This document shows positions 15,573-25,332 of a DNA stretch of 51,436 bases, piece after piece (position 1 is the first letter of the stretch; each line of letters starts with the position of its first letter). The DNA lies in NCBI RefSeq assembly GCF_002198655.1, contig NZ_MWLN01000165.1, positions 1 through 51,436 of the forward strand. Direction: 5' to 3'. The notes beneath the pieces are model-generated. The model was not told the origin of the DNA and searched no databases. It saw nothing but the letters and a program-made list of their open reading frames with translations. Origin of the DNA: Kineosporia sp. A_224 (lineage in GTDB: Bacteria > Actinomycetota > Actinomycetes > Actinomycetales > Kineosporiaceae). The translations under genes and the position numbers were made by a program.

Positions 15573-16906
15573 GGTTCGCCGGTCGGGGCAGGGCTGTCAG
15601 GGGCCGTGGCGCCCGGCAGGAGCAGCGTGAACCGTGTCGGCTCACGGGAGGTGAGCTCGAGCCGGCCGCCCTCCGCGGCGACGAGCGAGCGCGCGAGCGC
15701 GAGGCCGATCCCCCGGCCGCCGGCCGTCGTCACCCCGCGCCGGAACAGCTCCGCGCTCGGCAGCCGCGCCGTGTCGCCCTCGTCCGCGACGTCGACCGCG
15801 ACCGCCCCGTGGGCGTCCCGGACCGTGACCGTGACGGCTCCCCTGCCGTGGGTCAACGCGTTGTCGAGCAGGGCGTCCAGCGCCTGCCGGACGGCGGCCT
15901 CGGCCGCGGTCGTGCCGGCCGAGCGGGCGGCGACCAGGACGTCGAGCGGGCGGTCGGCGCGGGCGTACGCGGCCGCCCAGCGCGACCCCGCCATCCGGCC
16001 GAGCGCCTCCGGGGCGAGCGGCCGGGCCTGCGGGTCGCCGGTCCGGGAACCGGCCGGCCGGCGCAGCGAGACGAGGTCGTCGACGACGACGACGAGCCGG
16101 TCGGTCGCCTCCGAGACAGTCCCGAGCCCGGCGCGCAGCGCGCGGTCCGGCCCGGCCAGCGCCGCCTCGACCGCGAGGCGCAGCCCGGTGAGCGGCGTGC
16201 GCAGCTGGTGCGTCGCGTCGTCCGCGAAGCCTGCCTCCCGCTCGAGCAGGGTGCCGAGCCGCTCCCCGGTCGCCGTCAGCGCCGCGGCGGCCTCGTCGAG
16301 CTCGGGGATGCCGGTGCGGCGGACGTCGACGGCGAAGACCCCCTCGGCGAGGGCCCGGGTCGCCGTGGTGAGGTCCTGGATGGGCGCCGACACCCGGACC
16401 GACAGCCGGCGGGCGACCAGGGCGGTCAGCCCGAGCACGAGCAGGCCGAGCGCGGCCAGCCCGAGGACCGACTGCACGGTCCGGACCCGCACCGCCGTCG
16501 TGGGCTCGGCGGCCCGCACCAGCGCGACGACGACACCCCGCTCCTCGACGGGGATCTCGACGACCCGGGAGCCGGCGGCGTCCGACTGCCGCGGCCAGGG
16601 GTCGTCGAGGGAGAGCAGCGGCGTCGTGGCCGGTCCCTCCCCGGCGACGAGCCGGCCGTCGGGGCCGTAGACCGCCAGGCGCACCCCGGCGCTGCGGCCC
16701 GCCACGTCGCGGGCGACGGCCGCCCGGGCCGAGCCCGCGAGGCCGGCCGGGTCCAGGGCACCCGCCAGGCGCAGCGCGGCCCGCTCGAGCCCGGCGTCGG
16801 CGTCGCGCAGCAGGACGACGTGGATGACGACCGCGAGCGGCGCGGCGAAGAGCACGATCGCGACGAACGTCGTGACGAGGGAGCTGACCACCAGCCGCCG
16901 CCGCAC
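15566..16906 (-). CDS. Two-component sensor histidine kinase
   Basis: A 446-residue membrane kinase. Helix 1 is at about residues 5-28, followed by an extracytoplasmic sensor of about 120 residues, helix 2 (VLGLAALGLLVLGLTALVA), a HAMP segment, the H-box DDATHQLRTPLTGLRL, N-box ALDALLDNALTHG and G-box GRGIGLALARSLV. The GTG at 16906 follows AGGAGG (16911-16916 reversed). It is divergent from its response regulator, 67 bp away. The next gene downstream on the same strand is the multicopper oxidase, so the system probably senses an envelope or metal signal; no metal motif is obvious in the sensor. Confidence 0.9.
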   Translation of the reverse strand: MRRRLVVSSLVTTFVAIVLFAAPLAVVIHVVLLRDADAGLERAALRLAGALDPAGLAGSARAAVARDVAGRSAGVRLAVYGPDGRLVAGEGPATTPLLSLDDPWPRQSDAAGSRVVEIPVEERGVVVALVRAAEPTTAVRVRTVQSVLGLAALGLLVLGLTALVARRLSVRVSAPIQDLTTATRALAEGVFAVDVRRTGIPELDEAAAALTATGERLGTLLEREAGFADDATHQLRTPLTGLRLAVEAALAGPDRALRAGLGTVSEATDRLVVVVDDLVSLRRPAGSRTGDPQARPLAPEALGRMAGSRWAAAYARADRPLDVLVAARSAGTTAAEAAVRQALDALLDNALTHGRGAVTVTVRDAHGAVAVDVADEGDTARLPSAELFRRGVTTAGGRGIGLALARSLVAAEGGRLELTSREPTRFTLLLPGATAPDSPAPTGEPA

Positions 16907-16939
16907 CGGGCCTCCTGGGCGCGGCCCCTGATCTGGGTG

Positions 16940-16967
16940 TTGACCGCGACGGCGCCGATCGTAGCCT
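16940..16967 (+). promoter_or_regulatory. Promoter of the response regulator, likely leaderless
   Basis: TTGACC at 16940-16945 and TAGCCT at 16962-16967 are separated by 16 bp. The -10 box ends six bases before the ATG at 16974, so transcription should start at or next to the A of ATG. No Shine-Dalgarno sequence fits. Confidence 0.55.
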
Positions 16968-16973
16968 TGGGGC

Positions 16974-17681
16974 ATGCCAGGGGCGCTGGTGGTGGAGGAC
17001 GACGAGATCATCGGCCGGATCCTGGCCGCGGGACTCGAGGAGCAGGGGCACGAGGTCACGTGGTGCGTGACCGGTGCCCTGGCTCTGCGTGCCGCGACGC
17101 AGGGGCCGGTCGGGGTCTGCATCGTCGACCTGGGCCTGCCGGACGCGGAGGGGCTCGACGTCGTCCGGAGCCTGCGGCGCAGCCATCCGCAGGCGGTCAT
17201 CGTCGTCGCGACCGCCCGCGGCGAGGCGATCGACATCGTCGCCGGGCTCGACGCCGGTGCGGACGACTACCTCGTCAAGCCGTTCACGATGATGGAGGTG
17301 CTCGCCCGGCTGCGCGCGCACACCCGGCGGCTGTCGCCCGTGGCGCCGCCTGCGCCGCTCGTCGCCGGTGCGCTGACGGTCGACACCGACCGCCGGACCG
17401 TCAGCGTCGGCGGGGTCACGGCACCGGTGCGGCCCAAGGAGCTCGAGCTCCTCGCCCTGCTCGCACGGTCCGTCGGCCGGGCCGTCAGCCGCCAGGTCGT
17501 GCTGCGCGAGCTGTGGCCGGACCCCGGACGTTCGGCGCAGAAGTCGCTCAACGTCACGTTGACGACGCTGCGCCAGAAGCTCCAGGAGGCGGCGACGACG
17601 GCCGGTGTGGACGCGCCGGTCATCACGACGCTGCACTCCTTCGGGTACCGCCTGGAGGTGGACGGCGCAGCGTGCGGCTGA
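16974..17681 (+). CDS. OmpR family response regulator
   Basis: A 235-residue regulator. The receiver domain (about 1-118) has the acidic pair VVEDDE, the phospho-acceptor Asp in CIVDLGLPD (about residue 49), Thr in VVATARG and Lys in YLVKPFTMME. The C-terminal winged helix (about 130-230) has RPKELELLALLARSVGRAVSR and SLNVTLTTLRQKLQE. It is divergent from the histidine kinase and probably its partner. The tandem GGCTTAGC site upstream of the MCO gene is a plausible target. Confidence 0.92.
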   Translation: MPGALVVEDDEIIGRILAAGLEEQGHEVTWCVTGALALRAATQGPVGVCIVDLGLPDAEGLDVVRSLRRSHPQAVIVVATARGEAIDIVAGLDAGADDYLVKPFTMMEVLARLRAHTRRLSPVAPPAPLVAGALTVDTDRRTVSVGGVTAPVRPKELELLALLARSVGRAVSRQVVLRELWPDPGRSAQKSLNVTLTTLRQKLQEAATTAGVDAPVITTLHSFGYRLEVDGAACG

Positions 17682-17702
17682 GCGCGACCGGCGGCGGCCC
17701 GC

Positions 17703-18104
17703 TCAGCGGGCGAGGACGTCCTCGTGGTTGTGCACCGCGAGCCAGCGACCCCCGACCCGGCGCCAGACGCTCGTGTTCCGGACCGTCTCGTCTGGGTGCC
17801 CGCCGTGGAAGCGGACGACGAGCGTGTGCCGCAGCAGCGCGACGTCGTCCCAGACGTCGACCACCGGCTCACCGGCCTCGATCGCCCGCACCCGCGGCCC
17901 CTCCCCCGCCGCGGGCCGGGCCGCCCGCAGCGCCGCCAGCCCGCCGAGCCCGACGACGAGCGGGACGTGCTCGGAGTCCCAGATCGTCACGTCGGGGTGC
18001 AGGTGCGCGTCGGCCGTCACGGGGTCACCGGCGAGGAACGCCGCGTAGACCGCGTTGATCGCCGCCCAGACCTCGGCGGCGTCACCGGTGAGGTGCTCGG
18101 TCAT
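17703..18104 (-). CDS. SnoaL-like/NTF2-fold protein
   Basis: A 133-residue protein with the SnoaL/DUF4440 pattern: AAINAVYAAFLAGDPVTADAHLHPDVTIWDSE, a central beta-sheet, RHTLVVRFHGG, and a terminal VWRRVGGRWLAVHNHEDV. Such small pocket proteins are isomerases, cyclases or non-catalytic. It is the last gene of the ABC-importer operon; its ATG overlaps the upstream LLM oxidoreductase stop by 4 bp. The position suggests that it acts on an intermediate of the same pathway. Confidence 0.85.
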   Translation of the reverse strand: MTEHLTGDAAEVWAAINAVYAAFLAGDPVTADAHLHPDVTIWDSEHVPLVVGLGGLAALRAARPAAGEGPRVRAIEAGEPVVDVWDDVALLRHTLVVRFHGGHPDETVRNTSVWRRVGGRWLAVHNHEDVLAR

Positions 18105-19102
18105 GCGGGGGCTCCGATCGCGCGCAGGGCGGGCAGGACGTCCGTGCCGAGCACCCGGACGGCGCCGACCGGGTCCGGCCCGAGCGGTGGCCCGAAGGAC
18201 AGGTGGTCCGCGCCGAGGGCGACGAGGCCGCGGCAGCGGTCGACGACGTCCTGCGCGGCCCCGGCGATGCCGAGCGACAGCATCCGGTCGTCGACGAGGG
18301 CGGCGGCGTCCTCGCCGCGCTGCGCCAGCCGCGCCGCCGGGAGGAAGTCGCCCGGGGCGAGCCCGGCGGCGGCGAGCAGCGTCGGCGAGATCGAGGGCCC
18401 GTAGTACGCGAGCTTGTTCGCCAGCGCCGCACGGCCGGCGGCGGCGTCCTGCGCCACGGAGACCCAGAAGCAGGCCGGCAGGTCGAAGGCCGCGCGGCTG
18501 CGGCCGGCCGCCGCGATGCCGTCCTCGACCTGGCGGCGGGCGACGGCGAAGTGCTCCGGCGGGTAGAGCAGGGGCAGGGCGCCGTCCGCGCACTCACCGG
18601 CCATGTGCAGCATCCGAGGGCCCATCGCCCCGACGTAGACCGGCACGGCGCGTCCGACAGGGATGCCGAGCGGCCGTTTCGCGGCGGCCCAGCCGGGCAG
18701 CCCGGCCGGGTCGACGTCCTCGTGCCCGAGGAGCAGGCGCAGCACGTGGACCGCCTGCCGGGTCGTCCCGAGCGGGGCCGGGCGGGCGAGCCCCGCCCAG
18801 CCGAGGAACTCCTCCGAGCCCGCGCCGAGCCCGAGGCTGAACCGGCCGCCGCTCAGCTCCTGCAGCGTCGCCGCGGCCATCGCGACCTCGACGACGTTCA
18901 TCGAGTACGGGTTCATCACCGCGATCCCGAGCCCGAGCGTCGTGGTCCGTGCCGCGAGCGCGGCGACGAGCACGGGGGCGCTGCGCAGGAACAGGTCGTT
19001 CGACACCCACAGCTGGTCGAAGCCGAGGTCCTCGGCGGTGCGGGCGAGCAGCACGAGGTCGTCGGGGCCGAGGTCGTTGTTGAGCCGCAGGGAGAACCTC
19101 AT
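18101..19102 (-). CDS. LLM class F420/flavin-dependent oxidoreductase
   Basis: A 333-residue TIM-barrel protein of the luciferase-like family. It begins [25 protein letters not shown] with the classic [15 protein letters not shown] and [19 protein letters not shown] blocks, then [17 protein letters not shown] and [20 protein letters not shown]. The pattern is typical of F420-dependent Mer-like members, though FMN use is not excluded. It is embedded in the importer operon, overlapping RidA upstream and the SnoaL-like gene downstream by 4 bp each. A second LLM enzyme sits in the opposite arm at 29707-30732, so the pathway may contain two oxidation steps or one two-component step. Confidence 0.88.
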   Translation of the reverse strand: MRFSLRLNNDLGPDDLVLLARTAEDLGFDQLWVSNDLFLRSAPVLVAALAARTTTLGLGIAVMNPYSMNVVEVAMAAATLQELSGGRFSLGLGAGSEEFLGWAGLARPAPLGTTRQAVHVLRLLLGHEDVDPAGLPGWAAAKRPLGIPVGRAVPVYVGAMGPRMLHMAGECADGALPLLYPPEHFAVARRQVEDGIAAAGRSRAAFDLPACFWVSVAQDAAAGRAALANKLAYYGPSISPTLLAAAGLAPGDFLPAARLAQRGEDAAALVDDRMLSLGIAGAAQDVVDRCRGLVALGADHLSFGPPLGPDPVGAVRVLGTDVLPALRAIGAPA

Positions 19103-19551
19103 CCGGGCGCCGTCCCCGCGGCCGCCGCCGGACCGGTGCCCGGCCCGACGAACGCCTCGGCCTCCACCTCGACGAGGAAGCCGTCGCCGACGAGCCCGGC
19201 GACGTAGTACGTGCTGTTCGCCGGCGGTGCGGCACCGAAGACCTCGCCGTGCGCGCGGGTCGCGGCCTCCCAGTCGGCGCCCGGGGCGAGCAGGACGCGG
19301 GTGCGGACGACGTCGTCCCGGGTGCCGCCGAGCGCCTCGACCGCGGCGAGGACGACGCCGAGGCAGTGCCGGGCCTGGCCGTAGGTGTCCCCGGGGAACA
19401 GGGCCGCGCCGTCCGGCCCGTGCGCGGTCGTGCCGCTCACCGCCACGAGCGGACCGCGGCGGACCGCCCGGCTGTACCCGCCGACGTCCTGCCACCCCGT
19501 GCCGTCCCGCAACCGTTGCGTTCCGGCACCCGTCGCGGCCGGCCCGCTCAC
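19099..19551 (-). CDS. RidA family protein
   Basis: A 150-residue YjgF/RidA-type protein: [59 protein letters not shown] and [23 protein letters not shown]. The Arg of VVRTRVLL matches the usual position. The GTG at 19551 overlaps the ATPase gene stop (GTGA), which fixes the start. It lies between the ABC importer and the LLM oxidoreductase, consistent with hydrolysing an imine released by flavin-dependent oxidation of an amine or peptide-like substrate; this role is inferred. Confidence 0.87.
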   Translation of the reverse strand: MSGPAATGAGTQRLRDGTGWQDVGGYSRAVRRGPLVAVSGTTAHGPDGAALFPGDTYGQARHCLGVVLAAVEALGGTRDDVVRTRVLLAPGADWEAATRAHGEVFGAAPPANSTYYVAGLVGDGFLVEVEAEAFVGPGTGPAAAAGTAPG

Positions 19552-20531
19552 GCGTCGGCCCGGGCGGACGGCGCGGCCCGCACGAGGCACGCCACCTCGC
19601 GGCCGGCGACGGTCTCCGGGCGCGGGTCGGTCGTGCGGCAGCGGTCCTCCACGATCGGGCACCGCGGGTGGAACCGGCAGCCGGACGGCGGGTCCGCCGG
19701 GTCGGGGACGTCACCCGGCAGGTCCGCGGGCAGCACGCCGCCGCCGTCCGGCCGCGGGATCGCCGCGACGAGGGCCTGCGTGTACGGGTGCTGCGGGCGG
19801 GACCAGACCTGCTCGGTCGTGCCGACCTCGACGACCCGCCCCAGGTACATGACGGCGACCCGGTCGGCGACCTGCCGCACGACGGACAGGTCGTGCGAGA
19901 CGAGCAGCAGCCCGATGCCGCCGTCGCGGACCAGCCCGGAGAGCAGGTTCGCGACCGTCGCCTGCGCGGAGGCGTCGAGCGCGCTGATCGGCTCGTCGGC
20001 GACGATGCACAGCGGGTCGGCGGCGAGGGTGCGCGCGATGGCGATCCGTTGCCGCTGGCCGCCGCTGAACTCGTGCGGGTAGGCACCGGCCGCGGACGCC
20101 GGCAGCCCGACCCGCTCGAGCAGGGCCGCGGCCCGCGTGCGGCCCTCGGCACGGCTGCCGCCGCCGAGGGTCACGCCGTCGGCGACGAGGTCGCCGACCG
20201 TGCGCCGCGGGTTGAGCGAGGAGTACGGGTCCTGGAACACCATCTGGAGCCGGCGCAGCCGGCCGGGGCGGGCACCCCGGCCGATCGTCGTCACCGGCTC
20301 GCCGAGGAAGCGGGCCGAGCCGGCGGCGAGCGGCTCGAGGCCGACCGCGGCCCGCCCGAGCGAGGACTTGCCGCAGCCGGACTCCCCGACGAGGCCGACG
20401 ACCTCGCCGGCGGCCACCGTGAGGTCGACGCCGTCGACCGCGCGCACCCGGGCACCGCGGCGGCCGTACTCGACGGCCACCCCGGTCAGCTCGAGCAGCG
20501 TCGGCTCCGCGGCGGGCGTGGCGCCGGTCAT
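19548..20531 (-). CDS. Dipeptide/oligopeptide ABC transporter ATP-binding protein (DppF/OppF type)
   Basis: A 327-residue ABC ATPase. Walker A is [10 protein letters not shown], the Q-loop is [13 protein letters not shown], the signature is [14 protein letters not shown], Walker B is [11 protein letters not shown] and the H-loop is VSHDLSV. The C-terminal oligopeptide extension has [10 protein letters not shown] with its Cys pattern. ATG at 20531 overlaps the preceding ATPase stop (ATGA). With the other ATPase it forms the heterodimeric motor of the importer. Confidence 0.93.
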   Translation of the reverse strand: MTGATPAAEPTLLELTGVAVEYGRRGARVRAVDGVDLTVAAGEVVGLVGESGCGKSSLGRAAVGLEPLAAGSARFLGEPVTTIGRGARPGRLRRLQMVFQDPYSSLNPRRTVGDLVADGVTLGGGSRAEGRTRAAALLERVGLPASAAGAYPHEFSGGQRQRIAIARTLAADPLCIVADEPISALDASAQATVANLLSGLVRDGGIGLLLVSHDLSVVRQVADRVAVMYLGRVVEVGTTEQVWSRPQHPYTQALVAAIPRPDGGGVLPADLPGDVPDPADPPSGCRFHPRCPIVEDRCRTTDPRPETVAGREVACLVRAAPSARADA

Positions 20532-21553
20532 GCCGGAGCCCCCTCGGCCACGGGCGCGGCGTCGTCCCGCGGCAGCGGGTCCGGCGGGCAGGCCAGCAGG
20601 TGCCCCGCGGCGACCGGCAGCGGCTCGGGGCGGTCGGTGGAGCAGGCCGGGACGGCGAAGGCGCACCGCGGGTGGAACGGGCAGCCGGCCGGCACATCGC
20701 CGAGCGAGGGCGGGCTGCCCGGGATCGGCCGCAGCGCGACCCGGGCCGGGTCGTCGGCGGCCTCGGGGTGCGGCAGCGCGTCGAGCAGCCCTCGCGTGTA
20801 CGGGTGCCGCGGCGCGGCGAGCACCTGCGCGCGGGGGCCGCTCTCGGCGAGCCGGCCCGCGTACATCACCGCGACGCGGTCGGCGACCGCCGACATCACC
20901 CCGAGGTCGTGGGTGATGACGAGGACAGCGAGCCCGCGCTCGCGGCGCAGCCGGTCGAGCAGCCGCAGGATCCCGGCCTGGACGGTGACGTCGAGCGCCG
21001 TCGTCGGCTCGTCGGCGAGCAGCAGCCGGGGCCGGGCGGCGAGCGCCACGGCGATGGCGATCCGCTGCCGCATGCCGCCGGAGAACTGGCCCGGGTAGGC
21101 GCCGAGCGCCCGCTCGGGGTCGGGGATCCGGACCGTCGCGAGCAGGTCGACCGCCTCCGCCCGGGCGGCGCTCTTCGACAGGCCCAGGTGGTGGCGCATG
21201 TGCTCGGTGACCTGGGTGCCGACGGGCAGGATCGGGTGCAGCGCCGTCGAGGGGTCCTGCGACACCATGGCGATCTGCCGGCCGCGCAGGTCACGGAGCT
21301 GCCGGCGGCCCAGCGTGAGCAGGTCGCGTCCGTCGAACCGGGCCGAGCCGCTCGTCCGGGCGCCGTGCGGGAGCAGGCCGAGCAGCGTCATCGCCGTCAT
21401 CGTCTTGCCGCTGCCGCTCTCCCCCGCGATGCCGACGATCTCGCCCTCGCCGACGTCGAAGGACAACCCGTCGACGGCGGGCCGCAGGCCGCGCCGGGTC
21501 GGCAGCTCGACGCGCAGGTCCTCGACCCGAAGCAGCGGTTCCACGGCGCTCAC
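20528..21553 (-). CDS. Dipeptide/oligopeptide ABC transporter ATP-binding protein (DppD/OppD type)
   Basis: A 341-residue ABC ATPase. Walker A is [13 protein letters not shown]-loop [13 protein letters not shown], signature [13 protein letters not shown], Walker [13 protein letters not shown]-loop ITHDLGVM. The C-terminal extension has [11 protein letters not shown], as in OppD/DppD proteins. GTG at 21553 overlaps the permease stop by 4 bp. It pairs with the gene at 19548-20531. Confidence 0.93.
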   Translation of the reverse strand: MSAVEPLLRVEDLRVELPTRRGLRPAVDGLSFDVGEGEIVGIAGESGSGKTMTAMTLLGLLPHGARTSGSARFDGRDLLTLGRRQLRDLRGRQIAMVSQDPSTALHPILPVGTQVTEHMRHHLGLSKSAARAEAVDLLATVRIPDPERALGAYPGQFSGGMRQRIAIAVALAARPRLLLADEPTTALDVTVQAGILRLLDRLRRERGLAVLVITHDLGVMSAVADRVAVMYAGRLAESGPRAQVLAAPRHPYTRGLLDALPHPEAADDPARVALRPIPGSPPSLGDVPAGCPFHPRCAFAVPACSTDRPEPLPVAAGHLLACPPDPLPRDDAAPVAEGAPA

Positions 21554-22431
21554 TCGCGCAGCGCCCGGGCCGTGCGCGGGTCGAGCACGTCGCGCAGGGT
21601 GTCCCCGACGAAGTTGAACGCCAGGACGACCGTGAGGATCGCCAGGCCCGGGAACAGGCCGACCCACCAGCGGTCGAAGTTCTGCGACCCGGCGGCCACC
21701 ATCGCGCCCCACTCCGGCGTCGGCGGCTGCGCCCCGAGCCCGAGGAACGACAGGCCGGACAGCAGCAGGACGGCGTTGCCGATGTCGAGCGCCGACATGA
21801 CGAGGACGGGGCCGGCGATGTTCGGCCGGACGTCGACGAACAGGGTCCGCAACCCGGACGCGCCGAGCAGCCGGGAGGAGACGACGTACTGGGAGGTCCG
21901 GGCGGCGAGGACGAGGCTGCGCACGAGACGGGCGTAGCCGGGCCAGGACACGATGACGACGGCGATGACGGCGTTGCGCAGCTGCGGGCCGAGCGCGGCG
22001 GCGATCGCGAGCGCGAGGATGATGCCGGGGAACGCGAAGACGAGGTCGGCCAGCCGCATCGCGACCGAGTCGACCCAGCGGCCGAAGAAGCCGGCGACCG
22101 CGCCGACCACCGAGCCGATGAGGGTCGAGGCCGCGACGAGGACGAAGGCGAGCGGGAGCGAGATCCGGGCGCCGTGGATCACCCGGGACAGGACGTCGCG
22201 GCCGAGCTCGTCGGTGCCGAACCAGTGCGCGCCTGAGGGCGCCTGGAGGATCGCGGCGTCCTGGGCGAGCGGGTCGCTCGGGGCGACCCACGGCGCGAGG
22301 GCCGCGAGGACGAGCCAGCCGGCGATGATCGTCAGCCCGACGACCGCGAGCGGGGAGCGCCACGGCGCGCGGGCGACCCGGGTGACGTCCGGGGTCGTCA
22401 CCGCCGCGGCCTGCACGGAACCGGCGCTCAC
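21550..22431 (-). CDS. Dipeptide/oligopeptide ABC transporter permease (DppC/OppC type)
   Basis: A 293-residue inner-membrane permease with six predicted helices and an N-terminal OppC_N helix (SPLAVVGLTIIAGWLVLAAL). HWFGTDELGRDVLSRVIHGARISL is the DppC signature. The EAA loop is around RSLVLAARTSQYVVSSRLLGAS, contacting the ATPases. The GTG at 22431 overlaps the DppB-type stop by 4 bp. Confidence 0.93.
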   Translation of the reverse strand: MSAGSVQAAAVTTPDVTRVARAPWRSPLAVVGLTIIAGWLVLAALAPWVAPSDPLAQDAAILQAPSGAHWFGTDELGRDVLSRVIHGARISLPLAFVLVAASTLIGSVVGAVAGFFGRWVDSVAMRLADLVFAFPGIILALAIAAALGPQLRNAVIAVVIVSWPGYARLVRSLVLAARTSQYVVSSRLLGASGLRTLFVDVRPNIAGPVLVMSALDIGNAVLLLSGLSFLGLGAQPPTPEWGAMVAAGSQNFDRWWVGLFPGLAILTVVLAFNFVGDTLRDVLDPRTARALRE

Positions 22432-23510
22432 GACAGCCGGATCCGTGGGTCGATGACGCCGTAGAGCAGGTCGACGAGCAGGTTGATCGCGATGTAGACC
22501 GCCGCGACGACCACGCTCACGCCCATGATCGCCGGCAGGTCGAGGTTCTTGGCGCTCGTGTACGCGTACTGCCCCAGACCCGGCCAGGAGTAGATCGTCT
22601 CGACGAGGACGGTGCCGGAGAGCAGGCTGCCGAACGCGAGGCCGGCCACGGTGATGATCGAGATGAGTGCCGGGCGCAGCACGTGCCGGACGACGACGAC
22701 CCGCTCGGGCAGGCCCTTGGCCCGGGCGGCGCGGACGTAGTCGTTGCCGAGGATCTCGAGCATCGAGGCCCGGGTGAAGCGCAGCAGCATCCCCACGGTG
22801 TAGGTGGCGAGGACGAGCCCGGGCAGCACGAGGTGCTCCAGCGCGGAGCCGAGGACGCCCCACTGGCCCGCCAGGGCGGCGTCCACGGTGAACATCCCCG
22901 TGGTGCGCGGCGGCGGGGTGAGCGCCGGGCCGAGCCGGCCGCCGCCGGGCAGCCAGCCGAGCTTGTAGAAGAAGACGAAGAACGCGAGCAGCGCGATCCA
23001 GAACGTCGGCATGGAGACGCCGGCGAGGCTCACGACGCGCAGCACCTGGTCCGGCCAGCGGTCGCGGAAGACCGCGGCGACGATGCCGAGGGTGACGCCG
23101 ACGACGAGCGAGAGCACGATGGCGAACAGGGCGAGCTCGAACGTCGCGGGGATGTACTCGGCGAGGTCGGCCTTGACGCTGCGGTGGCTCTGCTGCGACT
23201 CCCCGAGGTCACCGCGGACGAGCTTGCCGAGGTAGACCCCGTACTGCACCGGCAGCGGCTTGTCGAGGCCGTACTGCGCCCGGAACGCGGCGACCGCGGC
23301 CGGGTCCTCGACGGCCCGGTTGCCGAGGTTCGCGGCGGCCGGGTCGCCCGGGACGAGCTGGGTGAGGACGAACGAGACGAGCGTGATCCCCACGCACAGG
23401 ACGGCACCGGCGACGAGCCGCTTGGCGAGGAAGCGCCACAGGTCCCGGCGGGGCGCCCGCGTGCGCGGGCGTCCCACCGGGACCGGGAGGGCGTTGTCGG
23501 CAGAGCTCAC
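22428..23510 (-). CDS. Dipeptide/oligopeptide ABC transporter permease (DppB/OppB type)
   Basis: A 360-residue permease. After a 30-residue basic N-terminus come FLAKRLVAGAVLCVGITLVSF, the QLVPGDPAAANLG periplasmic start, RDLGESQQ-like GDLGESQQSHR, and the EAA loop FTRASMLEILGNDYVRAARAKGL. It ends with GVIDPRIRLS, the common DppB terminus. The GTG at 23510 lies 14 bp after the binding-protein stop. It forms the channel with the DppC-type partner. Confidence 0.93.
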   Translation of the reverse strand: MSSADNALPVPVGRPRTRAPRRDLWRFLAKRLVAGAVLCVGITLVSFVLTQLVPGDPAAANLGNRAVEDPAAVAAFRAQYGLDKPLPVQYGVYLGKLVRGDLGESQQSHRSVKADLAEYIPATFELALFAIVLSLVVGVTLGIVAAVFRDRWPDQVLRVVSLAGVSMPTFWIALLAFFVFFYKLGWLPGGGRLGPALTPPPRTTGMFTVDAALAGQWGVLGSALEHLVLPGLVLATYTVGMLLRFTRASMLEILGNDYVRAARAKGLPERVVVVRHVLRPALISIITVAGLAFGSLLSGTVLVETIYSWPGLGQYAYTSAKNLDLPAIMGVSVVVAAVYIAINLLVDLLYGVIDPRIRLS

Positions 23511-23524
23511 TGTCGGGACGGGTC

Positions 23525-25126
23525 CTAACCGAGCTCGCTGAGCGTCGCGAGCCAGACCGCGTTCGACTGCACGTTCTTCACCGACTGGCCGGCGACGACG
23601 ATCTGCGCCGGCTGCAGGAGCGGCATGAACGGGCTCGACGTGTTGAGCTCGGTCTGGATCTGCTCGTAGAGCTTGACCCGCTCCGCGTCGTCGACCGTCG
23701 TCGCGGCCTTCTCGCCGAGCGCCTCGAGCGCGGGGTTCGCGCCCTTGACGTAGCCGGCGCGCTTGCCGACGAGCTGGTCCGGGAGGAAGACGAGGTAGTC
23801 GCCCGGGTCCGGGTAGTCCGGGCCCCAGAACCACAGCCCCATCTGCTCCTTGCCGTCGCGGTACTCCGCGAGGGCGGTCTGCACCGACGAGCCCTTGAGG
23901 TTCACCGTGATGCCGACCTCCTTGAGGTTGGCCTGCACCCGGGCGGCGAGGTCGCCGAAGGCGATGCCGTTGGAGGCGAAGTCGCTCGGGTAGCCGATGT
24001 CGACCGTCGGGTTGCTGATGCCCGACTTCGCCAGCGCCGCCTTGGCCCGGGCGACGTCCCGCTTGACGCCGGACCCGGCGGGCAGGCTGCCGAGGAACAT
24101 CGTCGGGATGACGCCGGCGGCCTGGGTGGAGCCGGTGCCCGCGAGGGCGACGAGACCGTCGTAGTCGATCCCGTAGCGGACGGCCTCCTGGAAGTCCTTG
24201 TTCGCCGTCGTCGCGGAGATCTTGGGGTCGTTGTTCGTGAAGAGGAAGAAGACGTTCGGCGAGGCGCCGTTGACGACCTGCACGTCCTTCATGCCCTCGG
24301 CCTGGGTCGGCGAGAGGTCGAGCGCGATCTGGGACTCGCCCTTGGTGACGTTCAGCTTCTGGACGTTCGCGGCGACGTTGCGCAGCACGACCTTGGAGTA
24401 GGCGGGCTTGGTGCCCCAGTACTTCGCGTTCGCCTCGAGGACGACCTGGGTCGTCGTGCTGAAGCTCGTCAGCGTGTACGGCCCGCTGCCCTGCGACGCC
24501 GTGTTGAGCGCCGTCTCGGCCTTGTCGTTCTTGTCGGCCCCCTCGGCGTCCGTCCCGCCCGAGGCCTTGACGGCCTTGGAGTTGAGGATGCCGAGCGCCG
24601 GGTTCGGCACGATGAACGGGATCGACGGGTTCGGCTTCTCGCTCGTGAGCACGACCGTCGAGGCGTCCGGCGCCGTCACGGTGATGCCGGCCATGAGGAA
24701 CGACGGGTTGCCCGCGATCGCCTTGACCCGGTTGAGGGAGAACAGGACGTCGGCCGAGGTGACCGGCGTGCCGTCGGAGAAGACCGCGTCGCTGCGCAGC
24801 TTGAACGTGTACGTCGTGCCGTCCGGGGACGCCGTGTAGGACTCGGCGAGGTCCGGCACCGGCTTCTTGACGTCGCCGCCGGTGAAGGTGAGGAGCGTCG
24901 AGTAGAGGGCGCGGTCGATGAGCAGACCCGTCGTCTCGAACATCCGGCCCGGGTCGACCGTCTTGAGGTTGAAGGTCGTGTCGACGACGAGGGTCTGGTT
25001 CGCGGGCGCGGCGGCCGAGCCGGTGCCGGAGGCCGGCGTGCCTGCCGAGCTCCCGCCCCCGCACGCGGCGAGCGCCATGAGCGCCACCAGCGACGCCGAG
25101 CCGACGACGAACGAGCGTTTGCGCAT
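23525..25126 (-). CDS. ABC transporter substrate-binding lipoprotein, solute-binding family 5
   Basis: A 533-residue exported lipoprotein. The signal is MRKRSFVVGSASLVALMALAAC with lipobox LAAC, then a Gly/Ser/Ala linker and the SBP_bac_5 fold: YSTLLTFTGGD, LAESYTASPDGTTYTFKLR, FSDGTPVTSADVLFSLNRV. The family binds di- and oligopeptides, nickel-chelates, opines and some plant compounds; the ligand is not predictable here. It is the first gene of the leftward operon (binding protein, two permeases, two ATPases, RidA, LLM enzyme, SnoaL-like). Its upstream region 25127-25332 contains a LacI-type site and no gene. Confidence 0.92.
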   Translation of the reverse strand: MRKRSFVVGSASLVALMALAACGGGSSAGTPASGTGSAAAPANQTLVVDTTFNLKTVDPGRMFETTGLLIDRALYSTLLTFTGGDVKKPVPDLAESYTASPDGTTYTFKLRSDAVFSDGTPVTSADVLFSLNRVKAIAGNPSFLMAGITVTAPDASTVVLTSEKPNPSIPFIVPNPALGILNSKAVKASGGTDAEGADKNDKAETALNTASQGSGPYTLTSFSTTTQVVLEANAKYWGTKPAYSKVVLRNVAANVQKLNVTKGESQIALDLSPTQAEGMKDVQVVNGASPNVFFLFTNNDPKISATTANKDFQEAVRYGIDYDGLVALAGTGSTQAAGVIPTMFLGSLPAGSGVKRDVARAKAALAKSGISNPTVDIGYPSDFASNGIAFGDLAARVQANLKEVGITVNLKGSSVQTALAEYRDGKEQMGLWFWGPDYPDPGDYLVFLPDQLVGKRAGYVKGANPALEALGEKAATTVDDAERVKLYEQIQTELNTSSPFMPLLQPAQIVVAGQSVKNVQSNAVWLATLSELG

Positions 25127-25181
25127 GCTGCCCTCACTTCCGAGGTGGTCGACGGGCCGTCCGCCCGCGCGGCGCCGCCAG

Positions 25182-25197
25182 TGCAAACGATTACGCA
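25182..25197. promoter_or_regulatory. Candidate LacI-type operator before the ABC importer operon
   Basis: TGCAAACGATTACGCA lies 56-71 bp upstream of the binding-protein start. It has the CG-centred form of LacI-family operators (consensus near TGCAAACGTTTGCA) and shares GCAAACGATT with the site in the LacI/DUF885 divergent region. No identical decamer was noticed elsewhere in intergenic sequence. Confidence 0.6.
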
Positions 25198-25332
25198 ACC
25201 CGGCGACTGCGCCACGGTCGCAGCACCGCAACCGGCCGTCAAGCAAGATCCGCGCCCCGGGGCGCCTTGTATCCCAACCGCAACATCACCGTCTCCCGGC
25301 CGTCACCCGGCCCACCGTCACCCGCCCGGCCG

